NCBI RefSeq assembly: GCF_014649015.1
Contig: NZ_BMSF01000002.1
Location: 186,001 to 250,000, forward strand
Direction: 5' to 3'
DNA: 64,000 nucleotides
From: Streptomyces narbonensis
Lineage (GTDB): Bacteria; Actinomycetota; Actinomycetes; Streptomycetales; Streptomycetaceae
Part shown: positions 35,601 to 43,492 of the stretch, in pieces
How the letters are laid out: each line of letters starts with the position of its first letter
Numbering within the stretch: position 1 is the stretch's first letter
The notes under the pieces: model-generated
The model's database searches: none
What the model was told of the DNA's origin: nothing
The model's input: the letters and a program-made list of their open reading frames with translations, nothing else
Translations under genes and position numbers: made by a program

Positions 35601-36375
35601 GGAGCCGATGGTCGGCAGCAGCTTCCCCTTCGGGGAGATCATGGTCGGCACCCCGCACGCCTACACCCCCGGAGAGAAGCGCACCGAGAACTGGTACGAC
35701 GGGGTCATCGCCCCCACCGCCCCGCGCGACGCGGCCGGCGAGCCGGTGCTCGTCGCCGAGCGCCAGGGCAACCTGATCGGCTTCGCCGACGCCATGTGGG
35801 GCGACCGCACCCACCACGCCGTGCCGGGCTCCTTCGGGGACATCGGCAACGTCAGCCTCAGCCGCGACGGCGAGGTCCTGGGCACGAGCAGCTGGCCGTT
35901 CGGAGTGTTCGAGGTACCCGCCGAAGCCGGGACGTACACGCTCGAACAGAACACCATGAAGATCGGCAGCAAGGTGTGGGCCCGCTCCACCTCCGTCAAT
36001 TCGAAGTGGGAATTCACCTCCAAGCTTGACGAGAGCGTCTATTCTCAGGGCATCCCGATTCTCTTCCCCCGGTACGACCTTCCGGAGGACGGACTCAAGA
36101 CCCTCGCCGCGACCGATGGCCAGCAGATCGGCCTCACCGCGACGGGTCACGCGGGCTACACTCCCGCAGCGCTCACCTCGGCGAAGCTCTCGTACTCCTA
36201 CGACGAGGGCACGACCTGGACGGAAGCGCGGGTCTCCCAGCAGGGCGGTCAGTGGACCGCGACCGTGAACCACGCGGGCGCGTCCGGTGAGCCCGTCACC
36301 CTGAGGACCGAACTGACGGACGCCAACGGCAACTCCGTCACCCAGACCGTGGTCCGCGCTTACGACGTGCGCTGA
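32614..36375 (+). CDS. Secreted S8 (subtilisin-like) serine peptidase
   Basis: A 1,253-residue extracellular peptidase. Signal peptide MRPISRTALGAATAAVLAVT with cleavage near ANEP, then a propeptide. The catalytic triad is Asp238 (VAVLDTGAD), His270 (GHGTHTIS) and Ser442 (MSGTSMATPH), with the oxyanion Asn367 in AAGNSGP. A protease-associated (PA)-type insert is visible later (VALVRLPDDSTAAGTLARNA), and the long C-terminal half is beta-rich. I chose ATG 32614 because it follows GGGGAG and gives a clean signal peptide; ATG 32602 is close. It is divergent from the LuxR-type regulator and is followed by a hairpin terminator. Confidence 0.92.
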   Translation: MRPISRTALGAATAAVLAVTAVAPSMANEPQDGTAGKRPLVGSEASARAGDRTATVTLVTGDRVLVSHDADGNPAATALPREDGTVPLVQTRRSGQDLYVYPEDATDALAAGRVDEELFNVTGLIRQGYDDASTTTLPLIAVYGSDLARSVPAAPRGARRGQVLKTVDGVALKADKKQAATFWADVNTPRARSAAGIEKLWLDRKVQATLERSTKQVHAPEAWAAGYDGTGTKVAVLDTGADTEHPDLKGRVTASENFTDSESAGDRQGHGTHTISTVGGSGAASDGRKKGVAPGADLLNGKVLNDSGSGAASWIIAGMEWAVAQGADVVSMSLGSSVPTDCTDPMSVAAEELAQEKGTLFVIAAGNSGPTLNTVSSPGCAPSVLTVGATDRDDSTAYFSSRGPTIVNHTLKPEIAAPGVGISAAAAGGRGVYAYQSMSGTSMATPHVAGAAAIVKQRHPDWTAQQIKAALVSSAESDLPGDVREVGGGRLDVKAAIDQTVLGAPAVQGGTFDWPQDRSDRTTVSVPYTNTSEAPVALNLSVEKVTGNDGSGVRSSVARLAKRTVTVPAGATVQVPLELDPAARLDRAQYGDVTGRVLATGPGGIHVSTPFSLYVEPETVTLRVKLIDRQGKPADGASSLDLIGTDDASGERRFNEGAADQVYRLRPGSYFLSSFVTTPDAGEGATLNDSLSYLGRPQLELKKDTTVVLDARKAHKLSVKTDGTTELRGATLAFSRSWDDTWMHAGTAAGPRTIRNYYASVEGRADEGDFEFGSYWRAAAPQITSLRTADGLTLHPLTASLGSDNLDGTGSARLVDAGTGTPDELRAAGVEGRVALVRLPDDSTAAGTLARNAKAAGAVAVVTYHSAPGRWYPTGGFTGLGLPVLGVPSTEATALLGKLAAGEVTLAWKATAKSPYVYNLAFPETGAIRDDKDYRVRDRELGRTDSTYGSAGIATDFIDFAGARRPDGVRVGFGSLETVPAPGARTEYYSAGDTSWEPMVGSSFPFGEIMVGTPHAYTPGEKRTENWYDGVIAPTAPRDAAGEPVLVAERQGNLIGFADAMWGDRTHHAVPGSFGDIGNVSLSRDGEVLGTSSWPFGVFEVPAEAGTYTLEQNTMKIGSKVWARSTSVNSKWEFTSKLDESVYSQGIPILFPRYDLPEDGLKTLAATDGQQIGLTATGHAGYTPAALTSAKLSYSYDEGTTWTEARVSQQGGQWTATVNHAGASGEPVTLRTELTDANGNSVTQTVVRAYDVR

Positions 36376-36382
36376 TCACGAC

Positions 36383-36430
36383 GGTCCGCCGGGCGTCCTT
36401 CCCGTGGGGGGTGGGGCCGCCCGGCGGACC
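36383..36430 (+). terminator. Hairpin terminator after the subtilase
   Basis: Perfect 13-bp arms GGTCCGCCGGGCG (36383-36395) and CGCCCGGCGGACC (36418-36430) separated by 22 bp, starting 7 bp after the stop codon. Confidence 0.75.
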
Positions 36431-36511
36431 ACTCATGTCGCGTCACTCTTTCGCAGCAACGGTTTTCCTGATGTCCGTTTTCGGGCGCCGTGTGCGGTGG
36501 ACAATAAGGGC

Positions 36512-37957
36512 ATGACTCAGCAGGGGGACAACTGGTGGGACAAGCTCTACGACGAGCCGGCGCCGGACACGGCCCCGACGGTCCCGGGTGAATCGCTGGA
36601 CGACCACTTCGCCACGGCGCCCCGCGCCACCACGGGCCCGCCGGGCCCGAGCCCGGTCCTGAAGCCGGAGGCACCGTCCGACACGGCCCCGGCGCAGGCC
36701 GAGGAGCCCGCGCCGGATCCTCGGGCCGTCCCGACCGGCCGGGCGCCGGCACCCTGGGAGACCCCCGAGCAGGGGCCGCGCTCCTTCCCCGGGCCGCCGC
36801 CCGCTGCCCCGCCCCCGCCCCCCGTCGCCCCGCCGGCCGAGACGCCCACCGTCCAGGTCGCGATGCCGGAGGCGGCTCCGGAGCCCCAGGCCGGTGCGGA
36901 CGTCGACGCCGACCCGGAGACCGGGCCCGACGCCGATCTCACCGTCCAGGTGCCCGTGCCCCGCCCCCGGGCGGCCGGATTCGTCGGCAACAGACCGCCG
37001 ACCTACGAGGCCGAGCCCACCGCCCTCCCCGTAGCCCGGCCCGGCGAGCTCGCCGAACTGGTCGCCGACACCGTCCTGGACGGCGCCCGCTACGGCACCT
37101 GCACCCTGCGGGCCGCCTCCGTGCGCGGCGACTCCGCCCGCTACCGCGGCGAACCCCGCCGCGACGCCCTGCTCACCGCCCGCTTCGGCCACGACGAGGC
37201 CGCGCTCGTCCTCGTCGCCGTCGCCGCAGGCTCCCGCGCCGCCGAGGACGCCCATCTCGCCGCCGCCGACGCCTGCCAGTGGATCGCGGAGGCCGTCGGC
37301 CGCAGCCACGCCCGGCTCTCGGAGGACATCAGGAGCGGCCGCCGCGGCGACCTCAAGTCCGGACTGCACCGGCTCACCGACCGTACGTACGGCAAACTGC
37401 GCGCCCGCGCCGCCGACCGGGGCCTCGCTCCCGACGAGTACACCGCGACCCTCCGCTGCCTCCTCGTCCCGGCCGACCCCGAGTGCCGCACGCGCGTCTT
37501 CTTCGGGATCGGCGGCGGTGGCCTCTTCCGGCTCCGGGAGGGCTCCTGGCAGGACATCGAACCGCTGCTGCCCGAGCCCGCGGCCGTCACCGGCGCCCCC
37601 GTCGTCGGCTTCGGCTCGCCCTCGCCGAAGGACGCGGCCGAGACCGAGGAGGGCGACCGGCTCACCATGAACCTCGGCGTCACGACCCCACCGGGCCCGC
37701 TCGTGGAGGAGCCCGTCCCGCCGCCCGCCGAACCGTTCCGCTTCCGGGCCTCCGTCGCCCGCCCCGGGGACACCCTGCTCCTCGCCTCGCCCGGACTCGC
37801 CGAGCCGATGCGCGGCGAACCCGCTCTCGCCCGCGAACTCGCCACCCGCTGGGCCGACCAGGAGCCGCCCGGCCTCGCCGCCTTCCTCACCGACACCCAG
37901 CTGAGGGTGACGGGGTACGCCGACGACCGCACGGGGGTCGCCGTCTGGGAGGCGTAA
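36512..37957 (+). CDS. PP2C-like domain protein with Pro-rich N-terminus
   Basis: A 481-residue cytosolic protein. The first 180 residues are Pro/Ala/Glu-rich and disordered. The C-terminal part (about 190-480) resembles PP2C phosphatases: YGTCTLRAASVRGDSARYRG, ALVLVAVAAGSRAAEDAHLA, ADACQWIAEAVGRSHARLSE, EYTATLRCLLVPADPECRTR and FFGIGGGGLFRLREGSWQD. The usual metal-binding Asp residues of PP2C (R-x-x-N-x-D and DG motifs) are not evident, so it may be catalytically inactive or use an atypical site. The start is ATG 36512. It lies 27 bp before poxB and may be co-transcribed with it. Confidence 0.72.
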   Translation: MTQQGDNWWDKLYDEPAPDTAPTVPGESLDDHFATAPRATTGPPGPSPVLKPEAPSDTAPAQAEEPAPDPRAVPTGRAPAPWETPEQGPRSFPGPPPAAPPPPPVAPPAETPTVQVAMPEAAPEPQAGADVDADPETGPDADLTVQVPVPRPRAAGFVGNRPPTYEAEPTALPVARPGELAELVADTVLDGARYGTCTLRAASVRGDSARYRGEPRRDALLTARFGHDEAALVLVAVAAGSRAAEDAHLAAADACQWIAEAVGRSHARLSEDIRSGRRGDLKSGLHRLTDRTYGKLRARAADRGLAPDEYTATLRCLLVPADPECRTRVFFGIGGGGLFRLREGSWQDIEPLLPEPAAVTGAPVVGFGSPSPKDAAETEEGDRLTMNLGVTTPPGPLVEEPVPPPAEPFRFRASVARPGDTLLLASPGLAEPMRGEPALARELATRWADQEPPGLAAFLTDTQLRVTGYADDRTGVAVWEA

Positions 37958-37984
37958 CGCGCCGGGCCGTGTGTTGATGGAGCC

Positions 37985-39727
37985 ATGGCCAAACAGAACG
38001 TCGCAGAACAGTTCGTCGACATCCTCGTGCGCGCGGGCGTGAAGCGTCTGTACGGCGTCGTCGGCGACAGCCTGAACCCGGTCGTCGACGCCATCCGCCG
38101 CACCTCCGCGCTCGACTGGGTCCAGGTGCGGCACGAGGAGGTGGCCGCCTTCGCCGCCGGTGCCGAGGCCCAGATCACCGGCAGCCTCGCCGCCTGCGCG
38201 GGCTCCTGCGGCCCCGGGAATCTGCACCTCATCAACGGCCTGTACGACGCCCACCGTTCCATGGCCCCGGTCCTGGCCCTCGCCTCGCACATCCCGTCCA
38301 GCGAGATCGGCCTCGGCTACTTCCAGGAGACCCACCCCGACCAGCTCTTCCGCGAGTGCAGCCACTACAGCGAGCTGATCTCCAACCCGAAGCAGATGCC
38401 CCGGCTGCTCCAGACGGCGATCCAGCACGCCGTCGGCCGCAGCGGCGTCAGCGTCGTCTCGCTGCCCGGCGACATCGCCTCCCTGCCCGCACCCGACAAG
38501 GCCGCGGAGACCGCGCTCGTCACCTCCCGCCCCACCGTCCGGCCGGGCGACGACGAGATCGACGCGCTCGTCCGGATGATCGACGCGGCCGACCGGGTGA
38601 CGCTCTTCTGCGGCAGCGGCACGGCGGGCGCGCACGCCGAGGTGATGCAGTTCGCCGAGCGGATCAAGGCCCCGGTCGGCCACGCCCTGCGGGGAAAAGA
38701 GTGGATTCAGTACGACAATCCGTTCGACGTCGGCATGAGCGGGCTGCTCGGCTACGGCGCCGCCTACGAGGCCACCCACGAGTGCGACCTGCTGATCCTG
38801 CTCGGCACGGACTTCCCGTACAACGCCTTCCTGCCCGACGACGTGAAGATCGTCCAGGTGGACGTCCGGCCCGAGCACCTCGGCCGGCGCTCCCGCCTCG
38901 ACCTCGCGATCTGGGGGGACGTCCGGGAGACCCTGCGCTGTGTCGTCCCGCGCGTCCGGGCCAAGACCGACCGCCGCTTCCTCGACAAGATGCTCAAGAA
39001 ACACGCCGACGCACTCGAAGGCGTCGTGAAGGCCTACACCCGCAAGGTCGAGAAGCACGTCCCGATCCACCCCGAGTACGTCGCCTCCGTCATCGACGAA
39101 CTGGCCGACGGGGACGCCGTGTTCACCGTCGACACCGGCATGTGCAACGTCTGGGCGGCCCGCTACCTCTCGCCCAACGGACGGCGCAGGATCATCGGCT
39201 CGTTCAGCCACGGCTCGATGGCGAACGCACTGCCGCAGGCCATCGGCGCGCAGTTCACCGACCGCAACCGGCAGGTCGTGTCGCTCTCCGGCGACGGCGG
39301 ATTCTCCATGCTCATGGGCGACTTCCTCACCCTCGTCCAGTACGACCTCCCGGTGAAGGTCGTCGTCTTCAACAACTCCTCTCTCAGCATGGTCGAGTTG
39401 GAGATGCTGGTCGCCGGACTCCCCTCGTACGGGACGACGAACAAGAACCCGGACTTCGCGGCCATCGCGCGCGCCGCCGGGGCCTACGGCGTCCGTGTCG
39501 AGAAGCCCAAGCAGCTCGCGAGCGCGCTCAAGGACGCCTTCAAGCACCGGGGCCCGGCCCTCGTGGACGTCGTCACCGACCCCAACGCCCTCTCCATCCC
39601 GCCCAAGATCAGCGGCGAGATGGTCACCGGCTTCGCCCTCTCCGCCAGCAAGATCGTCCTGGACGGCGGCGTGGGCCGCATGCTCCAGATGGCCCGCTCC
39701 AACCTGCGCAACGTCCCCCGGCTCTGA
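37985..39727 (+). CDS. poxB: Pyruvate dehydrogenase (quinone) / pyruvate oxidase, ThDP-dependent
   Basis: A 580-residue enzyme of the pyruvate oxidase group, which oxidises pyruvate to acetate and CO2 and passes electrons to the quinone pool at the membrane. Signatures: the N-terminal pyrimidine-binding domain with catalytic Glu (VRHEEVAAFAAGAEAQITGS), GSCGPGNLHLINGLYDAHRS, the central FAD/ThDP domain (VTLFCGSGTAGAHAEVMQFA), and the ThDP motif SGDGGFSMLMGDFL ending in VVVFNNSSLSMVE. Length fits the family. The ATG at 37985 follows a short gap after the PP2C-like gene. Confidence 0.9.
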   Translation: MAKQNVAEQFVDILVRAGVKRLYGVVGDSLNPVVDAIRRTSALDWVQVRHEEVAAFAAGAEAQITGSLAACAGSCGPGNLHLINGLYDAHRSMAPVLALASHIPSSEIGLGYFQETHPDQLFRECSHYSELISNPKQMPRLLQTAIQHAVGRSGVSVVSLPGDIASLPAPDKAAETALVTSRPTVRPGDDEIDALVRMIDAADRVTLFCGSGTAGAHAEVMQFAERIKAPVGHALRGKEWIQYDNPFDVGMSGLLGYGAAYEATHECDLLILLGTDFPYNAFLPDDVKIVQVDVRPEHLGRRSRLDLAIWGDVRETLRCVVPRVRAKTDRRFLDKMLKKHADALEGVVKAYTRKVEKHVPIHPEYVASVIDELADGDAVFTVDTGMCNVWAARYLSPNGRRRIIGSFSHGSMANALPQAIGAQFTDRNRQVVSLSGDGGFSMLMGDFLTLVQYDLPVKVVVFNNSSLSMVELEMLVAGLPSYGTTNKNPDFAAIARAAGAYGVRVEKPKQLASALKDAFKHRGPALVDVVTDPNALSIPPKISGEMVTGFALSASKIVLDGGVGRMLQMARSNLRNVPRL

Positions 39728-39810
39728 GTCCTCCCGCCCCGGGGGAATGCGGGCGGTTTGGTGGGGCATGCATCCCCGTGAGCCTGTTCGACGACGTGTG
39801 GGTGGGGGAT

Positions 39811-40215
39811 ATGGCCGGGGAGGCACGACAGCCGACTCAACTTCTCAGAAAGGTGGGATGCGCGGATCTCACCGCGGTGCCGGAGGTGCGACACGCCTTA
39901 CGGAAGATGCTGCGGAAGTGGGGCGGGCCGGGCGCCTCCGACGTGGCCGAACTGCTCACCAGCGAGCTGGTGACCAATGCCCTGGTCCACACCGAGCACG
40001 GGGCCGTCGTGACCGCGACGGTCGTCCCCGAGCAGCTGAGGGTCGAGGTCCGCGACTTCGTCCCAGGACTCGACCGGCCGCACGCACCGCCCGCCGACGA
40101 CGGTACGCACGGCAGGGGACTCGTCCTCGTCCAGGCCCTGGCCGACTCCTGGGGGGTCGAGGAGCACGGCGTGGGCAAGGTGGTGTGGTTCGAACTGAAC
40201 GGCGGGGCCGCCTGA
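39811..40215 (+). CDS. Anti-sigma-factor-like ATP-binding protein (HATPase fold)
   Basis: A 134-residue GHKL-type ATPase of the RsbW/SpoIIAB-like family expanded in Streptomyces. The N-box ELLTSELVTNALVHT and the G-box GRGLVLVQALADSWGV are both present. Such proteins act as anti-sigma or switch kinases, but the partner is not visible. I chose ATG 39811, which has a strong GGGTGGGGGAT site; GTG 39778 would add 11 residues. It is 84 bp after poxB. The stop codon lies inside a perfect terminator hairpin. Confidence 0.85.
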   Translation: MAGEARQPTQLLRKVGCADLTAVPEVRHALRKMLRKWGGPGASDVAELLTSELVTNALVHTEHGAVVTATVVPEQLRVEVRDFVPGLDRPHAPPADDGTHGRGLVLVQALADSWGVEEHGVGKVVWFELNGGAA

Positions 40216-40229
40216 GAGGCGGCCCCGCC
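40201..40229. terminator. Terminator overlapping the HATPase stop codon
   Basis: Perfect 12-bp arms GGCGGGGCCGCC / GGCGGCCCCGCC with a TGAGA loop that includes the stop codon. It separates the convergent HATPase and DUF2637 genes and can act in both directions. Confidence 0.85.
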
Positions 40230-40251
40230 GGTATCCGTGTGTTCCCGTGGT

Positions 40252-41379
40252 TCAGCCGAACTGCTGCTCCAGGTCCTTGAGCTTGCGCTCCAGGGAATCG
40301 AGCCGGGGCAGCGTCTGGGTGTCGTCCTCGGCGGTGAGGTCCACCGTCCGGGAGTCTCCCGCGCGGGGCTCAGCGCCCCTTACGGCTTGCAGGGAGGGCC
40401 GGGGTCGAAGCGGCAGTTGTCCTGGATCCGCTATGGCGGGCTCCGCGACGGCGGCCTGCACGGCCGTCGTCGCGGAGCCGGAGCCCGCACCCGATCCGGA
40501 ACCCGGGCCGGGGCCCGTACCGGCGCCTCCCGCGGCGCCGAGCGCAGCCATCTCGACCTGGCGGGCGTCGCCGCCGCGGCCGAGCCCGAAGGCGCGGTGC
40601 TGGCGGTTGATGGCCTTGAGCCGTGCCCGGTCGAGCTTGACCTGGTCGCGCCGGCGGATCCGGTTCTGTTCCTTCTCCCGCCGGTCCTCGCGGACCTCGT
40701 CGACCGCCTCGTCCAGCGTCCGTACGTTCTCCAGGAGCATCAGCGACCAGGCCGCGAAGGTCTCCCGGGGCGCGCGCAGCCAGCGGACGATCCGGATCTG
40801 CGGCAGCGGGCGGGGCACCAGGCCCTGCTCGCGGAGCGCCGCCCGGCGGGTCTGCTTCAGCGCCCGGTCGAAGAGGACCGCCGCCGAGAGGGACATGCCC
40901 GCGAAGAACTGCGGTGCCCCGTCGTGGCCCAGCCCGCGCGGGGCGTGCACCCAGTTGAACCAGGCGGCCGCGCCGGCGAACAGCCAGACGAGGAGCCGGG
41001 AGCCGAGCGCCGCGTCGCCGTGGCTGGCCTCGCGGACGGCGAGGACCGAGCAGAACATGGCGGCGCCGTCGAGGCCGAAGGGGACGAGGTACTCCCAGCC
41101 CCCGGAGAGGCTGAGGTTCTGCCGGCCGAAGCCGACGAGTCCGTGGAAGGAGAGCGCCGCCGCGACCGCGGCGCAGCAGAAGAGCAGGACGTAGGAAGCC
41201 GTTCCGTACACCGCCTCCTTGCGTCTGCGGCGCTCCTCGTTGCGTTCCCAGGAGTCCTCGGCCGCGGCCTGGTCACCGGCGCGCTTCCCGCGCGCGAGCA
41301 CCGCCACCGCCGTCAGGACCCCGGCCACCATCACGCCGCCCGGAAGCAGCCAGTCCAGCGATATGTCGGTCAGTCTCAT
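40252..41379 (-). CDS. DUF2637 membrane protein
   Basis: A 375-residue actinobacterial protein with four hydrophobic segments in the first 180 residues: GGVMVAGVLTAVAVLA, YVLLFCCAAVAAALSFHGLV, LVPFGLDGAAMFCSVLAV and LLVWLFAGAAAWFNWVHAP. A long basic and acidic coiled segment follows (EVREDRREKEQNRIRRRDQV), then a Gly/Pro-rich linker and a short terminal coiled coil (SLERKLKDLEQQFG). This is the DUF2637 layout, seen also in Spd-type plasmid-spread proteins. Function is unknown. A double-stem hairpin lies 49 bp upstream of its start. Confidence 0.85.
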   Translation of the reverse strand: MRLTDISLDWLLPGGVMVAGVLTAVAVLARGKRAGDQAAAEDSWERNEERRRRKEAVYGTASYVLLFCCAAVAAALSFHGLVGFGRQNLSLSGGWEYLVPFGLDGAAMFCSVLAVREASHGDAALGSRLLVWLFAGAAAWFNWVHAPRGLGHDGAPQFFAGMSLSAAVLFDRALKQTRRAALREQGLVPRPLPQIRIVRWLRAPRETFAAWSLMLLENVRTLDEAVDEVREDRREKEQNRIRRRDQVKLDRARLKAINRQHRAFGLGRGGDARQVEMAALGAAGGAGTGPGPGSGSGAGSGSATTAVQAAVAEPAIADPGQLPLRPRPSLQAVRGAEPRAGDSRTVDLTAEDDTQTLPRLDSLERKLKDLEQQFG

Positions 41380-41427
41380 GCGGTGTCCCTTGCATCGCAG
41401 TAGGGCGTTTGGCGGCCCATACTGGCC

Positions 41428-41479
41428 GACCCCGTGCGGTGCTCAAGCGGTTTCGGGGCAAGAGCACGCCATCGGGGTC
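41428..41479 (-). other. Two-part stem-loop upstream of the DUF2637 gene
   Basis: GACCCCG (41428-41434) and GTGCTC (41439-41444) pair with GAGCAC (41462-41467) and CGGGGTC (41473-41479), leaving small internal loops. It lies in the leader region of the DUF2637 gene. It does not fold as a tRNA. It could be a structured 5' UTR or chance. Confidence 0.35.
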
Positions 41480-41547
41480 CCAGGGCATACGAATAGGTGC
41501 GATCTACTCGAACGCCCGTGCAAGGAGGGAGAGTTGAGTTCGATTCA

Positions 41548-41567
41548 CGCCACCCTTCCGGGTGGCG
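41548..41567 (-). terminator. Terminator after the FhuF-like gene
   Basis: Perfect 8-bp stem CGCCACCC / GGGTGGCG with a TTCC loop, 17 bp past the stop codon of the 2Fe-2S gene. Confidence 0.7.
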
Positions 41568-41583
41568 TAATCACCCGGGAGCC

Positions 41584-42459
41584 TCAGGCGGTCGCGGCCA
41601 GACGACGGACACGCTCGGTGTCGCAGGTGCGCGGGCAGGTGAGGCAGGTGTCCTCGGGGCGCAGCGTGTAGAAGAAGCAGCAGGCCGCCCGGTCCCTCGT
41701 GGCGCGCGGGGCGCCGTCCGGCCCTTCGGAACCGGCGAGCTCGCGGAAGCCCGCCGACCCGGCGTACGGCTTGTGCTGCTTGCGGGTGACGGTGGTGCCC
41801 GGCAGCAGGAGGTCGAGCTCGGTCATCGCCCGCTCCTCCTCGCCGAGCAGGGCGCCGATGTACCAGAGGCCCTCGACGATCTCGTCCGTGGCCATCCCCC
41901 AGAGAGCCCGGCGGCCGCGCTTCATCCGGGGGCCGAAGCCGCCGAGGATCGCCTCGAAGTGTTCGGCGAGCGAGGCGCGCACCTCGGTCCGCAGTGCCTC
42001 CTCGTCGGCGACGACTCGGGCGCCGGGCAGGCCGGCCGCGGGGTCGCCGGGCAGGCAGGCGAACTCCTCGATGCGGACGGACATGCGGCCGAGCGCGCGC
42101 TGGAACGACACGTTCGCGGCGGGCAGCCGGGGCACCCGCCGGTGCAGGAACCAGGGCACGGTGACGAGGAGGCAGGCGGGCCACGCGTACCGGTGCAGTC
42201 CGAAGCTCGCGACGACGTCGGGGCGGGCCTGGGTGCCGTAGTCGCGCAGCACCTGGGCGTTGTCCCAGGCGAGGAAGGCGTCGAGGGCGGATCCGCCCGC
42301 CGCGAGCTCGTCGGCCCCGACCCAGCCCGCGCCGCGCGGCAGCCGTTCGTCCCCGGTCGGTTCCTCTATCCGCAGGCCGGAGAAGACCTCCGCGAGCCGG
42401 GCGTAGGAGGCCTCGACGGGGGAGGTGAGGGGTGCGGCGAGCAGTGCGGGGACGGTCAT
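41584..42459 (-). CDS. FhuF-like (2Fe-2S) siderophore-iron reductase
   Basis: A 291-residue protein with the C-terminal cluster motif of the FhuF family, Cys-Cys then Cys-x2-Cys (AACCFFYTLRPEDTCLTCPR, followed by TCD). FhuF proteins bind a 2Fe-2S cluster and reduce ferric iron from siderophores in the cytoplasm. The central region (YAWPACLLVTVPWFLHRRVP, ALWGMATDEIVEGLWYIGAL) matches the ferric-reductase domain. ATG 42459 is preferred over one three codons upstream. An iron box at 42483-42505 lies 24 bp before the start, so expression should rise under iron limitation. It is followed by its own terminator. Confidence 0.85.
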   Translation of the reverse strand: MTVPALLAAPLTSPVEASYARLAEVFSGLRIEEPTGDERLPRGAGWVGADELAAGGSALDAFLAWDNAQVLRDYGTQARPDVVASFGLHRYAWPACLLVTVPWFLHRRVPRLPAANVSFQRALGRMSVRIEEFACLPGDPAAGLPGARVVADEEALRTEVRASLAEHFEAILGGFGPRMKRGRRALWGMATDEIVEGLWYIGALLGEEERAMTELDLLLPGTTVTRKQHKPYAGSAGFRELAGSEGPDGAPRATRDRAACCFFYTLRPEDTCLTCPRTCDTERVRRLAATA

Positions 42460-42482
42460 GCGGACCACCGAATCGCGATCGT

Positions 42483-42505
42483 TAGCAGGTAAGCCTTACC
42501 TTACC
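42483..42505 (-). promoter_or_regulatory. Iron box (DmdR/IdeR-type operator)
   Basis: The palindrome AGGTAAGCCTTACCT (42487-42501) within TTAGCAGGTAAGCCTTACC closely resembles the actinobacterial iron box TTAGGTTAGGCTCACCTAA bound by DmdR1/IdeR. It lies directly upstream of the FhuF-like gene. Confidence 0.72.
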
Positions 42506-42662
42506 CGAATCTCGATCGCCTCTCACCCCCGCACGGACTCCGGTCGCCCGCGGGTCCGACGGATCGGCCCCCGTGCCCCATATGTCGGTCCGTTCGCCTA
42601 TGGTGCACAGGGGACCCGGGTATCGCGAGCCGGGCCCGGCACGAGGCCGCAGGAGGACCCGG

Positions 42663-43433
42663 GTGGAGCAGGGCGCAGCGCGCGAGCGGGCGACGGAGGG
42701 GCCGTACCCGCCGTTCGGCGACGCCGTGCGCGTACCGGAACAGGCCCGTGGCGAGCACACGCACGGCGAGCAGGCGGCGTCACGCCCCGGGGCCGCCCCG
42801 GCCCCGCGCGTCGTCCAGCGGCACTCCGTCCGCGACCAGATCCTCGAAGCCCTCCGCACCGCCCTCGTCGGCGGCGAGCTCGTCCCCGGCGAGGTGTACT
42901 CCGGCCCGGCCCTCGCCGAGCGCTTCGGCGTCTCGGCCACCCCCGTCCGCGAGGCCATGCAGCGCCTCGCCGTCGAAGGGGCCGTCGAAGTCGTCCCGAA
43001 CCGCGGCTTCCGCGTCACCGAGCGCACGCCGCGCGAGCTCGCCGAGCTCGCCGAGGTCCGCGCGCTCATCGAGGTCCCCGTCATGCTGCGGCTCGCCCGC
43101 ACGGTCCCGGCCGCCCGCTGGACCGAGCTCCGCCCGCTCGCCGAGGCCACCGCGACGGCCGCCGCCCGGGGCGACCGCGCCCACTACGCCGAGACGGACC
43201 GCGCCTTCCACCGCGCCGTCCTCTCCCTCGCCGGGAACGCCTCGCTGCTCGCCGTCGCCGACGACCTCCACCGGCGCTCCCAGTGGCCGCTGATCAGCGC
43301 GCCCGCCTTCCGCCACGGCGAACTCGTCGCCGACGCCGCCGAACACACGGCCCTCCTCGACGCCCTGATCGCCGAGGACCTCCCGGTCGTCGAGGCCCTC
43401 GTCCGCGAACACTTCACCGGTTCGAACGCCTGA
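42663..43433 (+). CDS. GntR-family regulator (FadR/FCD subgroup)
   Basis: A 256-residue regulator. It has a disordered N-terminus of about 50 residues, a GntR winged helix (HSVRDQILEALRTALVGGEL, GVSATPVREAMQRLAVEG) and a C-terminal all-helical FCD ligand-binding domain (LAEVRALIEVPVMLRLARTV, HYAETDRAFHRAVLSLAGNA). The start is GTG 42663 behind AGGAGG. Its ligand is unknown. It is divergent from the iron-regulated FhuF-like gene and 59 bp upstream of a lipoprotein gene. Confidence 0.88.
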   Translation: MEQGAARERATEGPYPPFGDAVRVPEQARGEHTHGEQAASRPGAAPAPRVVQRHSVRDQILEALRTALVGGELVPGEVYSGPALAERFGVSATPVREAMQRLAVEGAVEVVPNRGFRVTERTPRELAELAEVRALIEVPVMLRLARTVPAARWTELRPLAEATATAAARGDRAHYAETDRAFHRAVLSLAGNASLLAVADDLHRRSQWPLISAPAFRHGELVADAAEHTALLDALIAEDLPVVEALVREHFTGSNA

Positions 43434-43492
43434 ACCGCGGCCCGCTAGGGTTGGTGATCATGTCAACCGGCGGAGCCACACGGGGAGTCAGG

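Noticed and set aside
32506..36273. Long open frame antisense to the subtilase gene
   Set aside because: It mirrors the codon structure of a clear secreted peptidase. The product is rich in Gly/Asp/Val with no motif. Such antisense frames are expected in high-GC DNA.
36443..39826. Very long minus-strand frame opposite the PP2C-like and poxB genes
   Set aside because: It spans two well-supported plus-strand genes and their intergenic gap, has no ribosome site and shows no recognisable domain.
41428..41479. tRNA or other known structured RNA
   Set aside because: The two stems are stacked in one hairpin. There are no D, anticodon and T arms and no CCA-type end.
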